Assembly (NCBI GenBank): GCA_017508875.1
Contig: JAFWQX010000082.1
Span: 1-35,920, forward strand
DNA: 35,920 bases
Source: Clostridia bacterium
Lineage (GTDB): Bacteria; Bacillota; Clostridia; UBA1212; UBA1255
Reading direction: 5' to 3'
Part shown: positions 7,477 to 16,508 of the stretch, one piece after another
How positions within the stretch are numbered: position 1 is the stretch's first letter
Layout: each line of letters starts with the position of its first letter
Position numbers and translations under genes: made by a program
Notes under the pieces: generated by a model
Seen by the model: the letters and a program-made list of their open reading frames with translations, nothing else
Told to the model about the DNA's origin: nothing
Database searches by the model: none

Positions 7477-8112
7477 ATGAAGAAATTTATTTTGGGAACT
7501 AAGATCGGAATGACGCAGATATTCGCCGCTGACGGTACCTGCACTCCGGTCACTGTCGTGCAGGCAGGACCCTGCGCGGTAGTACAGAAGAAGACCGTTG
7601 AGACCGACGGATACTGCGCAGTGCGCATCGGCTTCGGCGAAACGGATCTCAAGAAACTGAACAAGCCCGAGCGCGGAGTGTTCGAAAAACTTGACCTTAA
7701 AAAAGGTTACAAACATCTGAAAGAGTTCAAAGCGGAAAACGCGGAAGAGTTCGAAGTCGGACAGGAAATTTCCGTTGCCACCATGTTCTCTGACGGAGAC
7801 GCTGTCGACGTGCGCGGAACCTCAAAAGGTAAAGGTTACGCAGGCACCACGAAGCGTTACGGCAACAAAATCGGTCCCATCAGCCACGGTTCCAAATACC
7901 ACAGAGGCGTAGGTTCCATGGGTCCCACCACCGATCCCGGACGCGTTATGCCTGGGAAGCACATGCCCGGACATATGGGTTCTGACACCGTAACGGTACA
8001 GAATCTGACCGTCGTTAAAGTAGACGGCGAACGCGGCCTGCTCCTTATTAAAGGTGCGGTTCCCGGTCCTAAAGGCGCGCTGCTTGAAATCGCCGAATCG
8101 GTGAAGGCGTGA
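7477..8112 (+). CDS. rplC: 50S ribosomal protein L3 (uL3)
   Basis: A 211-residue protein of normal length starting MKKFILGTKIGMTQIF, the standard L3 opening. The central extended loop that reaches toward the peptidyl transferase centre is present (HGSKYHRGVGSMG, GRVMPGKHMPGHMG). L3 is an early-assembly 23S rRNA binder. It is preceded by AGGGAGGT, and rplD begins 19 nt after its stop. Nothing unusual is seen. Confidence 0.98.
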   Translation: MKKFILGTKIGMTQIFAADGTCTPVTVVQAGPCAVVQKKTVETDGYCAVRIGFGETDLKKLNKPERGVFEKLDLKKGYKHLKEFKAENAEEFEVGQEISVATMFSDGDAVDVRGTSKGKGYAGTTKRYGNKIGPISHGSKYHRGVGSMGPTTDPGRVMPGKHMPGHMGSDTVTVQNLTVVKVDGERGLLLIKGAVPGPKGALLEIAESVKA

Positions 8113-8131
8113 TCGGAAGGAGGAAGCATAA

Positions 8132-8755
8132 ATGTCTAAAGTTAACGTATTCGATATGCAGGGAAATATTGTTGACGAGATCGAACTCGATGAGAATATT
8201 TTCGGAGTAGAAGTAAATACTTATTGCATGCACGCTGCACTTGTCTGCATGCAGGCAAATGCCCGCCAGGGAACGCACTCCACTCTTACCAAGAGCGAAG
8301 TAAGCGGCGGCGGACGCAAGCCCAGACGCCAGAAGGGCGGCGGCTGCGCACGTCAGGGTTCTACGAGAAGCGCTCAGTGGAGACACGGCGGGATCGTATT
8401 CGGACCTACCCCCAGAGACTACAGCTTCACGATCCCCAAGAAAGTGAAGAGAAACGCGCTCAAATCCGCGCTCACGTCGAAGGCTATTGACGGCAGCGTG
8501 ATCGTCGTAAAAGATCTTAAACTCGACACGTTCAAGACCAAGAACATGGTCGCGGTTAAGAACAGCCTGAAAGTTGACGACTCCGCTCTGCTTGTTATCC
8601 CCGGCAGAGACGAAAACATTGTCAGATCCTCGGCGAACATTCCCGCTTTCACGACCACTTATGTAAACACCCTTAACGTGTATGACATTCTGCGTCACGA
8701 AAAGCTCATCGTTACCGTGGACGCCCTGCAGAAGATTTCGGAGGTGTACGCATGA
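8132..8755 (+). CDS. rplD: 50S ribosomal protein L4 (uL4)
   Basis: A 207-residue L4. The globular fold is interrupted by the long basic loop that lines the exit tunnel (GTHSTLTKSEVSGGGRKP, then QKGGGCARQGS). The later GPTPRDYSF and IVRSSANI segments also fit. In several bacteria L4 represses its own operon by binding the S10 leader, which is relevant to the structured leader upstream of rpsJ. It starts after AAGGAGGA, and its stop overlaps the rplW start by 4 nt (ATGA), giving translational coupling. Confidence 0.97.
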   Translation: MSKVNVFDMQGNIVDEIELDENIFGVEVNTYCMHAALVCMQANARQGTHSTLTKSEVSGGGRKPRRQKGGGCARQGSTRSAQWRHGGIVFGPTPRDYSFTIPKKVKRNALKSALTSKAIDGSVIVVKDLKLDTFKTKNMVAVKNSLKVDDSALLVIPGRDENIVRSSANIPAFTTTYVNTLNVYDILRHEKLIVTVDALQKISEVYA

Positions 8756-9105
8756 ACGAGTATGAAATCATTGTAAGACCGCACATTTCAGAGAAGAGCA
8801 CCGAAGCTGCTGCCCAGGGACAGTACGCATTTGTTGTTAACAACGCGGCTACGAAAATCGATATCAAAAACGCAGTTGAGAAAATATTCAACGTTAAAGT
8901 CCTTTCCGTAAACACTATGCGTTACGACGGAAAGAAACGCACCAGGAACAGCGCGAGCGGCGCTAAGGTAGGATATACTCCGAAGTGGAAGAAAGCCATC
9001 GTCCGCATCGACACCGATCCCAAGACGCTTGAATATACTGTAAACGGCCAGAAGAAGACCAAGAAGTTCAAGTCCGTTATCGAAGATTACGGATTTACGC
9101 AGTGA
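8752..9105 (+). CDS. rplW: 50S ribosomal protein L23 (uL23)
   Basis: A 117-residue L23 (MNEYEIIVRPHISEKS at the start; VEKIFNVKVLSVNTM in the middle). L23 sits at the exit of the peptide tunnel, where trigger factor and SRP dock. The length is at the long end of the usual range owing to a basic C-terminal tail (NGQKKTKKFKSVIEDYG). The start overlaps the rplD stop in an ATGA junction, so no separate strong ribosome binding site is needed. Confidence 0.97.
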   Translation: MNEYEIIVRPHISEKSTEAAAQGQYAFVVNNAATKIDIKNAVEKIFNVKVLSVNTMRYDGKKRTRNSASGAKVGYTPKWKKAIVRIDTDPKTLEYTVNGQKKTKKFKSVIEDYGFTQ

Positions 9106-9123
9106 TGCAGGAGGACGTGAATT

Positions 9124-9957
9124 ATGGGTATTAAGAAATATAATCCGACCACACCTGCCAGAAGGCAGATGACCGTCTCCACGTTCGAGGAGATCACGGG
9201 GAAGAGCGAGATCAGAACGCTCATGTCTTCGGTTAAGAAGAACGCCGGCAGAAACTCCTACGGACGCATCACGGTGCGCCATCACGGCGGCGGAAACAAG
9301 AGACAGTACAGAGTCGTCGATTTCAAACGCAATAAAGACGGAATCCCCGCAAAGGTAGCTTCCGTCGAGTACGATCCCAACCGCAGCGCAAACATCGCTC
9401 TGCTTGTATATGCCGACGGCGAGAAGAGATACATTCTTCATCCGCAGGGACTTAAAGTAGGCGACACCGTTGAATCCGGAAAAGGCTCCGACATTAAGCC
9501 GGGCAACGCTCTTCCGCTTTCTGAAATTCCGGTAGGTACCGTTATCCACAACATCGAGATGAAGCCGGGCAAAGGCGCTCAGCTCGTCCGCACAGCTGGG
9601 GCAAGTGCTCAGCTGATGGCTAAAGAAGGCGTTTACGCTTCTGTACGTCTCGGCTCCGGCGAAGTCCGCATGGTCCCGATCGGCTGCAAAGCCACCATCG
9701 GATCCGTTGGCAACGCAGATCATGAAAATATCAGTCTCGGCAAAGCCGGCCGCAAGAGATGGATGGGTGTCCGTCCTCACGTACGCGGTGTTGTAATGAA
9801 CCCGGTCGACCACCCGCACGGCGGCGGCGAAGGCAAATCTCCTGTCGGTATGCCTTCTCCTGTAACTCCCTGGGGTAAGCCTACTCTCGGCTATAAGACC
9901 AGGAAGAAGTCCAAGGCTTCTGATAAGATGATCGTCAGAAGAAGAAACGGTAAGTAA
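9124..9957 (+). CDS. rplB: 50S ribosomal protein L2 (uL2)
   Basis: A 277-residue L2 of normal length. The RNA-binding core ([19 protein letters not shown]) and the C-terminal [13 protein letters not shown] motif with the conserved histidine near the peptidyl transferase centre are intact, as is the basic tail [18 protein letters not shown]2 helps subunit association and the architecture of the catalytic centre. It is preceded by CAGGAGG, with rpsS beginning 16 nt after its stop. Confidence 0.98.
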   Translation: MGIKKYNPTTPARRQMTVSTFEEITGKSEIRTLMSSVKKNAGRNSYGRITVRHHGGGNKRQYRVVDFKRNKDGIPAKVASVEYDPNRSANIALLVYADGEKRYILHPQGLKVGDTVESGKGSDIKPGNALPLSEIPVGTVIHNIEMKPGKGAQLVRTAGASAQLMAKEGVYASVRLGSGEVRMVPIGCKATIGSVGNADHENISLGKAGRKRWMGVRPHVRGVVMNPVDHPHGGGEGKSPVGMPSPVTPWGKPTLGYKTRKKSKASDKMIVRRRNGK

Positions 9958-9973
9958 TCGTAGGAGGTAAGTT

Positions 9974-10261
9974 ATGAGCAGATCGATTAAAAAAGGACCT
10001 TTCGTAGAAAAGCGTCTTATGGACAGAATCCTTGCGATGAACGAGAAGAACGAGAAGATCGTTATTAAGACCTGGTCGCGCGCTTCTACGATCTTTCCCC
10101 AGATGGTCGGACACACTATCGCGGTACACGACGGCAGAAAGCACGTTCCGGTATATATTACCGAGGAAATGGTCGGACATAAGCTTGGCGAGTTCGCACC
10201 TACCAGGACGTTCAGAGGCCACACGAATAAGAGCGAAAATTCCAGCTCTGTGAGACGCTGA
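9974..10261 (+). CDS. rpsS: 30S ribosomal protein S19 (uS19)
   Basis: A 95-residue S19 starting [15 protein letters not shown], with [21 protein letters not shown] and [15 protein letters not shown], all standard. It binds 16S rRNA in the head with S13 and faces the A site. TAGGAGGT lies 7 nt before the ATG. Confidence 0.98.
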   Translation: MSRSIKKGPFVEKRLMDRILAMNEKNEKIVIKTWSRASTIFPQMVGHTIAVHDGRKHVPVYITEEMVGHKLGEFAPTRTFRGHTNKSENSSSVRR

Positions 10262-10279
10262 TAAGAGGAGGGATTTTCA

Positions 10280-10756
10280 TTGGAACGTAAAATATTAAGC
10301 AGCCAGGAACTCCTGGACAAAAGAGAAGAGCTCATTGAGAAGTACAGCGCCGAGAGCCGCAAGAGCAACAAGCCCTTTATCCTTTCCAAGCGCGAGCGCA
10401 AAGTGCTGGGGATCGGCAGAGATCAGGGAAAAGCTACGCTGAACTACGCGAGAATCTCCGCGAGAAAAGTTAAGATCGTTCTTGACCTCATCCGCGACAA
10501 ATCTCTTGAAGAAGCATACGCTATCGTCCGCTTCACTCCCAAAGCAGCTTCCGAGCTTATCTACAAGCTTCTCAAATCCGCAGAAGCAAACGCGGTGAAT
10601 AACTTCGAGCTGGACGGCGAAAAACTCTACGTTGCAGAGTGCTTCGCAAACCAGGGACCGACGCTCAAGAGAATGAGAGCGGCCTCGAGAGGACGCGGAA
10701 TGCGCATCAACAAGAGAACCAGCAACATCACCGTTGTGCTTAAGGAAAGAGACTGA
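10280..10756 (+). CDS. rplV: 50S ribosomal protein L22 (uL22) with N-terminal extension
   Basis: The L22 core, which lines the exit tunnel with its long beta hairpin, starts near residue 51 (KATLNYARISARKVKIVLDLIR) and ends normally (RGRGMRINKRTSNITVVL). Ahead of it are about 50 extra charged residues (MERKILSSQELLDKREELIE at the start). Ordinary L22 is about 110 residues; this one is 158. Start is TTG 10280 behind AGAGGAGGG; no ATG occurs near the canonical start, and the extension keeps the frame and codon use of its neighbours. So the extension looks genuine. Its role is unknown; it would probably lie on the ribosome surface. Confidence 0.93.
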   Translation: MERKILSSQELLDKREELIEKYSAESRKSNKPFILSKRERKVLGIGRDQGKATLNYARISARKVKIVLDLIRDKSLEEAYAIVRFTPKAASELIYKLLKSAEANAVNNFELDGEKLYVAECFANQGPTLKRMRAASRGRGMRINKRTSNITVVLKERD

Positions 10757-10767
10757 GGAGGTAAATT

Positions 10768-11439
10768 ATGGGACAGAAAGTTAATCCTCACGGACTTAGA
10801 GTAGGAGTCATCAAAGACTGGGATTCCAAATGGTACGCAAATAAAAAGAATTTCGCTGATTTCCTCATTGAGGATAATAAGATCCGCGAGCACATCAAAA
10901 AGAAGCTCTATACTGCAGGAATTTCCCGCATCGTTATCGAGCGCAACGCCGGAAAAGTTCTCGTTAACATCGAGACCGCGAAGCCCGGTGCAGTTATCGG
11001 AAAGAACGGCGCCGTACGCGACGAACTTACTGCGGAACTCAAAAAGCTCACCGGTAAGGACACGATCAACGTAAGCGTATTCGAGATCAAGAATCCCGAC
11101 CTTGACGCTCAGCTCTGCGCTGAGAACATCGCTTCCCAGCTTGAGAAGAGAACGTCCTTCAGAAAAGCCATGAAATCCGTTATGCAGCGCACGATGCGCG
11201 CCGGTGCTCTCGGTATTAAGGCCGCCTGCGGCGGACGCTTAGGCGGAGCTGAAATTGCCCGCACCGAGCAGTATCACGAAGGAACGATCCCGCTGCAGAC
11301 GCTGCGCGCCGACATTGACTACGGTTTTGCCGAAGCGAACACCACTTACGGAAAGATCGGCGTAAAAGTCTGGATCTATAAAGGCGAGGTGCTGCCTGTT
11401 GCAAAGGCTGCTCCTGCCGCTGAAGGGAGTGCTGAATAA
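10768..11439 (+). CDS. rpsC: 30S ribosomal protein S3 (uS3)
   Basis: A 223-residue S3 beginning [13 protein letters not shown]. The KH domain with its GxxG loop ([15 protein letters not shown]) is present, followed by the C-terminal domain [23 protein letters not shown]3 forms part of the mRNA entry channel and helicase site. The start follows GAGGAGGT directly after the rplV stop. The short Ala/Glu tail is within normal variation. Confidence 0.98.
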   Translation: MGQKVNPHGLRVGVIKDWDSKWYANKKNFADFLIEDNKIREHIKKKLYTAGISRIVIERNAGKVLVNIETAKPGAVIGKNGAVRDELTAELKKLTGKDTINVSVFEIKNPDLDAQLCAENIASQLEKRTSFRKAMKSVMQRTMRAGALGIKAACGGRLGGAEIARTEQYHEGTIPLQTLRADIDYGFAEANTTYGKIGVKVWIYKGEVLPVAKAAPAAEGSAE

Positions 11440-11441
11440 TT

Positions 11442-11900
11442 ATGTTAATGCCTAAAAGAGTAAAACATAGAAAAGTTCAGAGAGGCCGCATGAAAGGCAA
11501 AGCCTACCGCGGTAATAAAGTCTACGAAGGCGATTACGGTCTTCAGGCTACGGAATGCGGCTGGATCACCAGCAACCAGATCGAAGCAGCACGTATTGCT
11601 CTGACCCGTTCTGTAAAAAGAGGCGGTCAGGTCTGGATCAAGATCTTCCCCGATAAGCCGGTAACGAAGAAGCCTGCCGAGACCCGAATGGGTTCCGGTA
11701 AAGGATCTCCAGAATACTGGGTAGCAGTCGTAAAGCCCGGCAGAGTTCTGTTCGAGATCGGCGGAATACCCGAAGAGCAGAGCAAGGAAGCCCTCAGACT
11801 GGCAATGCACAAACTCCCTGTTAAATGCAAGATCATCGCTAAAGAAGGCGCTGTAGAGGAAGCTCCCGCAGCAGAGACTGAAACGGAGGCGAACGCATAA
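11442..11900 (+). CDS. rplP: 50S ribosomal protein L16 (uL16)
   Basis: A 152-residue L16. Two starts are possible, ATG 11442 ([11 protein letters not shown]) and ATG 11448; the first matches the usual L16 N-terminus. The ribosome binding site, GGGAGTG, lies inside the end of rpsC. Core motifs include [14 protein letters not shown] and [18 protein letters not shown], near the A-site and the peptidyl transferase centre. The acidic C-terminal tail ([14 protein letters not shown]) is longer than in Bacillus. The stop TAA shares one base with the rpmC ATG (TAATG). Confidence 0.97.
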   Translation: MLMPKRVKHRKVQRGRMKGKAYRGNKVYEGDYGLQATECGWITSNQIEAARIALTRSVKRGGQVWIKIFPDKPVTKKPAETRMGSGKGSPEYWVAVVKPGRVLFEIGGIPEEQSKEALRLAMHKLPVKCKIIAKEGAVEEAPAAETETEANA

Positions 11901-12112
11901 TGAAAGCAAAAGAATACAGAGAAAAGATCCGTAAGATGTCCGTTGAAGAACTCCGGGCGGAAGAGCAGGAACTGAAAGCTCAGCTGTTCAAGCTTCGCTT
12001 CAAAGGCGCAACATCCCCGGTCGACAATCCCGTACAGGTTCGCTATATCAAAAGAGATATTGCCCGCGTGAGAACAGTCATCAGGGAAAAACAGCTCGCT
12101 AATGAGCAGTGA
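11900..12112 (+). CDS. rpmC: 50S ribosomal protein L29 (uL29)
   Basis: A 70-residue L29, a helical hairpin near the tunnel exit. It shows [18 protein letters not shown] and the conserved [24 protein letters not shown] stretch, ending in [11 protein letters not shown]. The start overlaps the rplP stop by one base, with CGGAGG upstream inside rplP, so the pair is translationally coupled. Confidence 0.97.
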   Translation: MKAKEYREKIRKMSVEELRAEEQELKAQLFKLRFKGATSPVDNPVQVRYIKRDIARVRTVIREKQLANEQ

Positions 12113-12135
12113 TGTTTCGGAAGGAGGTAATTCAA

Positions 12136-12393
12136 TTGGCAGAAAGAAATTTAAGAAAGACCATGATCGGTGTTGTCACCAGCGATAAGATGGATAAGAC
12201 GATCGTTGTCACCGTATCCGACAGCGTAAAGCACCCGCTCTATCAGAAGGTCGTTAAAAGAACGTATAAATTGAAGGCTCATGACGAAGCAAACGAAGCT
12301 CATGTGGGCGATACCGTCGAAGTAATGCAGACCAGACCTCTCAGCAAGGACAAGCGTTACAGACTGGTGTCGATCATCGAGAAGGCTCGCTGA
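12136..12393 (+). CDS. rpsQ: 30S ribosomal protein S17 (uS17)
   Basis: An 85-residue S17 beginning [20 protein letters not shown]. The frame is open from ATG 12109, but TTG 12136 is the right start. AAGGAGGT (12121-12128) lies just before it, and the protein then begins where the family begins. The longer frame would add nine residues encoded across the ribosome binding site. It is an OB-fold primary binder of 16S r[22 protein letters not shown] and [16 protein letters not shown] are conserved. Confidence 0.96.
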   Translation: MAERNLRKTMIGVVTSDKMDKTIVVTVSDSVKHPLYQKVVKRTYKLKAHDEANEAHVGDTVEVMQTRPLSKDKRYRLVSIIEKAR

Positions 12394-12413
12394 GGCACAG
12401 GAGGTAGGACGTT

Positions 12414-12782
12414 ATGATACAAGTACAGACAATGCTTAAAGCGGCGGACAATACCGGTGCCAAAGAGCTTATGTGCATTAAAGTTTTAGGCGGCAGTAAG
12501 AGACGCTATGCCAACATCGGCGACGTTATCGTCTGCTCCGTAAAGACTGCCACTCCCGGCGGTATGGTTAAGAAGGGCGAAGTCGTAAAGTGCGTTATCG
12601 TTCGCACCAAGCGCGGTATCCGCAGAAATGACGGAACACACATCCGCTTCGATGAAAACGCGGCAGTCCTCATCAAAGAGGATAAGAACCCCCGCGGCAC
12701 ACGTATCTTTGGCCCTGTGGCAAGAGAACTTAGAGACGACGATTACATGAAGATCGTTTCTCTGGCACCTGAAGTGCTGTAA
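12414..12782 (+). CDS. rplN: 50S ribosomal protein L14 (uL14)
   Basis: A 122-residue L14 of exact family length ([20 protein letters not shown], then [16 protein letters not shown] and [13 protein letters not shown]). It forms intersubunit bridges and contacts L19. It is preceded by CAGGAGGT. Nothing unusual is seen. Confidence 0.98.
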   Translation: MIQVQTMLKAADNTGAKELMCIKVLGGSKRRYANIGDVIVCSVKTATPGGMVKKGEVVKCVIVRTKRGIRRNDGTHIRFDENAAVLIKEDKNPRGTRIFGPVARELRDDDYMKIVSLAPEVL

Positions 12783-12801
12783 TGTACAGGAGGGTAAATT
12801 T

Positions 12802-13140
12802 ATGAATATTAAAAAAGGCGATAAAGTTTACGTGATCGGTACACGCAGCAGCAAGGCTAAAGAAGGCAAGGTCCTTTCTGTAGACGTAAAGAACGAGACA
12901 GTCGTTGTCGAAGGCTACAATATGATCTCCAAACACGTTAAGGCGAGATCGGCTGCGGACCAGGGCGGCATCATCAAAAAAGAAGGCCCCGTACACGTTT
13001 CCAACGTTATGGTAATCTGCCCTTCATGCGGCAAACCCACCAGAGTCGGACACAAAGTCGTTGTCAACGGCGATACGAAGACGAAGGTCCGCGTTTGCAA
13101 GAAGTGCGGTGCAGACATCAAGACACCCATTGACCGCTGA
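12802..13140 (+). CDS. rplX: 50S ribosomal protein L24 (uL24), zinc-ribbon type
   Basis: A 112-residue L24, an assembly-initiating 23S rRNA binder with a KOW motif (KKGDKVYVIGTRSSKAKEG). The C-terminal half has two CxxC pairs (ICPSCGK and VCKKCGA), the zinc-ribbon form seen in many bacteria. The start follows CAGGAGGG. rplE begins 19 nt downstream. Confidence 0.97.
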   Translation: MNIKKGDKVYVIGTRSSKAKEGKVLSVDVKNETVVVEGYNMISKHVKARSAADQGGIIKKEGPVHVSNVMVICPSCGKPTRVGHKVVVNGDTKTKVRVCKKCGADIKTPIDR

Positions 13141-13159
13141 TCATCGAGGAGGCTGAATC

Positions 13160-13702
13160 ATGATAAGACTTAAAGAAAAGTATATAAACGAAATTGCCCC
13201 CGCAATGATGGAGCAGTTCAAGTATAAGAGCAAGATGGAGATCCCGAAACTCGTGAAGATCGTTATCAACATGGGTCTGGGAGAAGCGAGAGAGAATCCG
13301 AAGGCTGTCGAGTCCGCGTGCGGAGACCTGATGAAGATCACCGGTCAGAAGCCCGTAGTAACCAAAGCCAAGAAGTCCATCGCTAACTTCAAAGTCCGTG
13401 CCGGAATGAACGTCGGATGCAAAGTCACCCTTCGCGACCTTCGCATGTACGTTTTCGCCGATAAGCTCATCAACATCGCGCTTCCGCGTATCCGTGACTT
13501 CCACGGCGTACCGGCAAACGCTTTTGACGGCCGCGGAAACTACGCGCTCGGACTTAAAGAGCAGATCATCTTCCCCGAGATCGAATACGATAAGATCGAT
13601 AAAGTAAGAGGAATGGACATCATTTTCGTCACGACCGCTAAGACTGACGAAGAGGCCCGCTGCCTGCTCAAACTCATGGGCATGCCCTTTGAAAAGAACT
13701 GA
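13160..13702 (+). CDS. rplE: 50S ribosomal protein L5 (uL5)
   Basis: A 180-residue L5 (normal length 179-180). Hallmarks are [41 protein letters not shown] and [20 protein letters not shown]. It binds 5S rRNA with L18 and touches the P-site tRNA. GAGGAGG lies before the ATG. Confidence 0.98.
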   Translation: MIRLKEKYINEIAPAMMEQFKYKSKMEIPKLVKIVINMGLGEARENPKAVESACGDLMKITGQKPVVTKAKKSIANFKVRAGMNVGCKVTLRDLRMYVFADKLINIALPRIRDFHGVPANAFDGRGNYALGLKEQIIFPEIEYDKIDKVRGMDIIFVTTAKTDEEARCLLKLMGMPFEKN

Positions 13703-13715
13703 TCGGAGGTAAATC

Positions 13716-13901
13716 ATGGCAAAGTTATCAATGAAGCTTAAACAGCAGAGAACGCCCAAATATTCCACCAGAGCATACACCAGATGCAAGATCTGCGGAC
13801 GCCCTCATGCTTATCTGAGAAAATACGGAATTTGCCGTATCTGCTTCCGTGACCTGGCATATAAGGGCCAGATCCCCGGTGTCAGAAAAGCCAGCTGGTA
13901 A
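13716..13901 (+). CDS. rpsZ: 30S ribosomal protein S14, type Z (uS14, zinc-binding)
   Basis: A 61-residue S14 with the zinc ligands Cys24, Cys27, Cys40 and Cys43 (CKICG and CRICF). This is the short zinc-dependent form, not the longer zinc-free form that some Firmicutes keep as a backup. It lies in the usual place between rplE and rpsH and is preceded by CGGAGGT. Confidence 0.98.
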   Translation: MAKLSMKLKQQRTPKYSTRAYTRCKICGRPHAYLRKYGICRICFRDLAYKGQIPGVRKASW

Positions 13902-13916
13902 AAGGAGGAAATCGCT

Positions 13917-14315
13917 ATGCAAATCACAGACGTAATTGCTGACATGCTCACCAGAATACGCAATGCAGGAACTGCCAAACTTCCGACAGTGGATATACCC
14001 GCATCCAACATCAAGCTCGCGATTGCCAACATCCTTCTGGAAGAGGGCTATATCACTGAAGTGAAGAAGATCGAAGACGAGAAACAGGGAGTTATCCGCC
14101 TTACACTGAAATATACGGCTAATAAAAAGTCTGTCATTTCCGGTATAAAGAGGATCTCCAAACCCGGTCTGCGCGTTTACGCGGGCGCCGAGGACATGCC
14201 TAAAGTATTAGGCGGTCTGGGTATCGCCATCATCTCCACGTCCCAGGGCATCATGACCGATAAGAAGGCCAGAAAGCTCGGTATCGGCGGAGAAGTAATG
14301 GCTTACGTATGGTAA
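13917..14315 (+). CDS. rpsH: 30S ribosomal protein S8 (uS8)
   Basis: A 132-residue S8 ([19 protein letters not shown]-terminal [22 protein letters not shown]). It is a primary 16S rRNA binder in the body. In E. coli S8 represses the spc operon by binding the mRNA near rplE; no such site is recognised here, although a hairpin lies just downstream (14334-14357). The start follows AAAGGAGGA. Confidence 0.98.
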   Translation: MQITDVIADMLTRIRNAGTAKLPTVDIPASNIKLAIANILLEEGYITEVKKIEDEKQGVIRLTLKYTANKKSVISGIKRISKPGLRVYAGAEDMPKVLGGLGIAIISTSQGIMTDKKARKLGIGGEVMAYVW

Positions 14316-14333
14316 TAATCTGAAAAGGGTTCC

Positions 14334-14357
14334 CCGGAGCGCTTACGCGGCGCCCGG
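14334..14357 (+). other. GC-rich hairpin between rpsH and rplF
   Basis: CCGG-A-GCGC (14334-14342) pairs with GCGC-CCGG (14350-14357) around a 7-nt loop, an 8-bp stem with one bulged A. No T-run follows, so it is not an ordinary terminator. It could be an mRNA processing or stabilising structure. Confidence 0.45.
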
Positions 14358-14392
14358 AGAGCTCGGAATTTTAAGATTGGAGGATATTATTA

Positions 14393-14941
14393 ATGTCAAG
14401 AATCGGTAAACAACCCATCGCCATTCCCGCAGGCGTCGAAGTAAAGCTTGCGGAAGGCAATACCCTTACCGTTAAGGGACCGAACGGCGAAATGACCCGT
14501 TCTTTCCATCCCACTATGACGATCAAAGTGGAAGACGGAAAAATCACTGTTGAAAGACCCAGCGACGATAAATTCGAGCGTTCGCTCCACGGTCTCACCA
14601 GATCACTCATTCACAATATGGTTGACGGCGTAACGAAAGGCTTCACCAAGAAGCTCGAGATCAACGGCGTAGGTTACAGAGCAGTTTCCCAGAACGGAAA
14701 CCTCGTGCTGTACCTCGGTTACTCCCACAACATCGAAATGGTTCCGCCCGCCGGAGTTAAGGTAGAAGTGCCCGATCAGAACCACATCACCATCATCGGC
14801 TGCGATAAGCAGGTCGTAGGTGAGTTTGCCGCTAAAGTGCGCGGCAAGAGACCGCCTGAGCCGTATAAAGGCAAAGGTATCAAATATTCCGACGAGCACA
14901 TCAGGCGCAAAGAAGGCAAGACCGGCGCCTCTAAGAAGTAA
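14393..14941 (+). CDS. rplF: 50S ribosomal protein L6 (uL6)
   Basis: A 182-residue L6 (MSRIGKQPIAIPAGVEVKL; PDQNHITIIGCDKQVVGEFAA; RPPEPYKGKGIKY). It has two related beta-alpha domains and lies near the factor-binding site. It starts behind TTGGAGGA after a 77-nt gap, one of the few sizeable gaps in the spc block. Confidence 0.98.
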   Translation: MSRIGKQPIAIPAGVEVKLAEGNTLTVKGPNGEMTRSFHPTMTIKVEDGKITVERPSDDKFERSLHGLTRSLIHNMVDGVTKGFTKKLEINGVGYRAVSQNGNLVLYLGYSHNIEMVPPAGVKVEVPDQNHITIIGCDKQVVGEFAAKVRGKRPPEPYKGKGIKYSDEHIRRKEGKTGASKK

Positions 14942-14959
14942 GAAGGGGGTTGACTTAAT

Positions 14960-15328
14960 ATGGCTAATAAACTCAGTAAAAATCAGGTTCGCCAGAGAAG
15001 ACATGTGCGCGTAAGACGCAAAGTATCCGGTACTCCCGAGTGCCCGAGACTCAATGTTTTCAGAAGTCTGTCCCATATCTACGCTCAGATAATCGACGAC
15101 ACCACGGGCAAGACGCTTGTATCTGCTTCTACTATGGAAGCGGAAGTTAAAGGCGAAGGCAAATTCGGCGGAAATATCGAAGCCGCGAAAGCTATCGGCA
15201 AGCGCATCGCCGAAAAAGCTATTGACGCGGGTATCAAGGACGTCGTTTTTGACCGCGGCGGTTATCCGTATCACGGCAGGATCCAGGCACTGGCTGATGC
15301 TGCACGTGAAGCCGGCCTTAACTTTTAA
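14960..15328 (+). CDS. rplR: 50S ribosomal protein L18 (uL18)
   Basis: A 122-residue L18 with [38 protein letters not shown] and the C-terminal [19 protein letters not shown]. It binds 5S rRNA together with L5. A weaker site, AAGGGGGTTG, precedes the ATG. Confidence 0.98.
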   Translation: MANKLSKNQVRQRRHVRVRRKVSGTPECPRLNVFRSLSHIYAQIIDDTTGKTLVSASTMEAEVKGEGKFGGNIEAAKAIGKRIAEKAIDAGIKDVVFDRGGYPYHGRIQALADAAREAGLNF

Positions 15329-15345
15329 TCGCAAGGAGGAGCAAT

Positions 15346-15852
15346 ATGGAACATAATAATTCTAATAATTCCAATACGAGCGAATTCAAAGAGAAGCTTG
15401 TTCATCTCGGAAAAGTGACTAAGGTTGTTAAAGGCGGCCGTAACTTCAGATGGAGCGCGCTCATCGTTGTCGGCGACGAGAACGGCAGAGTAGGCGTTGG
15501 CCTCGGAAAAGCAGCGGAAGTAACCGAAGCAGTCCGCAAAGGAACCGAAGATGCGAAGAAGAATCTGATCACCGTACCTATGGTAGGTACGACGATCCCT
15601 CACGAGATCATCGGCGAGTTCGGAGCAGGCAGAGTACTGCTCAAGCCCGCTGCAGAAGGTACCGGAGTTATCGCGGGCGGTCCCGTGCGTGCAGTCGTTG
15701 AACTTGCAGGTATTAAAGACATCCGTACCAAATCGCTGCGTTCCAACAATCCTCATAACATGGTAGAAGCCACGATCGAAGGCCTCAAACAGCTTAAGAC
15801 TGTTGAAGAAGTTTCCGCTCTTCGCGGCAAAGCCATCGATGAGATTATGTGA
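15346..15852 (+). CDS. rpsE: 30S ribosomal protein S5 (uS5)
   Basis: A 168-residue S5. The N-terminal dsRBD-like part ([20 protein letters not shown]), [13 protein letters not shown] and the C-terminal domain ([34 protein letters not shown]) are intact. S5 contributes to decoding accuracy and the mRNA entry tunnel. The N-terminus has an Asn/Ser-rich stretch ([12 protein letters not shown]) ahead of the core. It is preceded by AAGGAGG. Confidence 0.98.
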   Translation: MEHNNSNNSNTSEFKEKLVHLGKVTKVVKGGRNFRWSALIVVGDENGRVGVGLGKAAEVTEAVRKGTEDAKKNLITVPMVGTTIPHEIIGEFGAGRVLLKPAAEGTGVIAGGPVRAVVELAGIKDIRTKSLRSNNPHNMVEATIEGLKQLKTVEEVSALRGKAIDEIM

Positions 15853-15867
15853 CAGGGGGTTCGGACA

Positions 15868-16044
15868 ATGGCACTTAAAATCACATTGATCAAAAGTACA
15901 AACAAGGTTGTAGAAAAGCAGAAAGCTACCGTAAAGGCTCTCGGCCTTAAAAAGATCGGCAGCTCCGTGACCCAACCTGATAACCCCCAGACCAGAGGCA
16001 TGATCAACGTAGTGTCTCATCTGGTAAAAGTGGAAGAGATCTGA
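15868..16044 (+). CDS. rpmD: 50S ribosomal protein L30 (uL30)
   Basis: A 58-residue protein translated directly from the sequence: [20 protein letters not shown], then [20 protein letters not shown], ending [15 protein letters not shown]. Length and motifs are those of bacterial L30, and it lies in its usual place between rpsE and rplO. CAGGGGG precedes the ATG by 7 nt. It is easily missed because of its size. Confidence 0.96.
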   Translation: MALKITLIKSTNKVVEKQKATVKALGLKKIGSSVTQPDNPQTRGMINVVSHLVKVEEI

Positions 16045-16060
16045 CAGGAGGGCTTTACTG

Positions 16061-16507
16061 ATGAAAATTTATGAATTACAACCAGGACCGGGCGCAAACG
16101 CTGAGGCTTACAGAAAAGGCCGCGGACACGGTTCGGGCAACGGAAAGACTGCAGGCAGAGGCCATAAAGGTCAGAAGGCCCGTTCCGGCGGCGGAGTACG
16201 TCCCGGTTTCGAAGGCGGTCAGACTCCGCTCTACAGAAGAATGCCTAAAAGAGGATTCAATCGCAAACGCTTTGCCGATGTTTACGCCGAATTCAATCTC
16301 TACATTATCGACAAGTATTTTGAAGATGGCGATACCGTTAACATGGAAACCCTTGCAGCCAAAGGACTGATCCGCAAAGAATTCGACGGACTCAGCATCC
16401 TGGGTGACGGGGAGCTCGGCAAGAAGGTAACCGTACAGGCCACCCGCTTTACAAAATCCGCAGCTCAAAAGATCGATCAGGCCGGAGGAAAGGCCGAGGT
16501 GATCTGA
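16061..16507 (+). CDS. rplO: 50S ribosomal protein L15 (uL15)
   Basis: A 148-residue L15. The basic, Gly-rich N-terminal extension that threads into 23S rRNA is present ([45 protein letters not shown]). The C-terminal half has the globular domain ([20 protein letters not shown]). Its TGA ends one base before the secY ATG, so secY translation is probably coupled to it. Confidence 0.97.
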   Translation: MKIYELQPGPGANAEAYRKGRGHGSGNGKTAGRGHKGQKARSGGGVRPGFEGGQTPLYRRMPKRGFNRKRFADVYAEFNLYIIDKYFEDGDTVNMETLAAKGLIRKEFDGLSILGDGELGKKVTVQATRFTKSAAQKIDQAGGKAEVI

Positions 16508-16508
16508 G

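Noticed and set aside
8788..10401. 537-codon open frame on the minus strand across rplW-rplB-rpsS-rplV
   Set aside because: It lies wholly antisense to four certain ribosomal genes and arises from their codon bias.
12109..12135. ATG 12109 as the S17 start
   Set aside because: It would put the AAGGAGGT site inside the gene; TTG 12136 gives the family-standard N-terminus.
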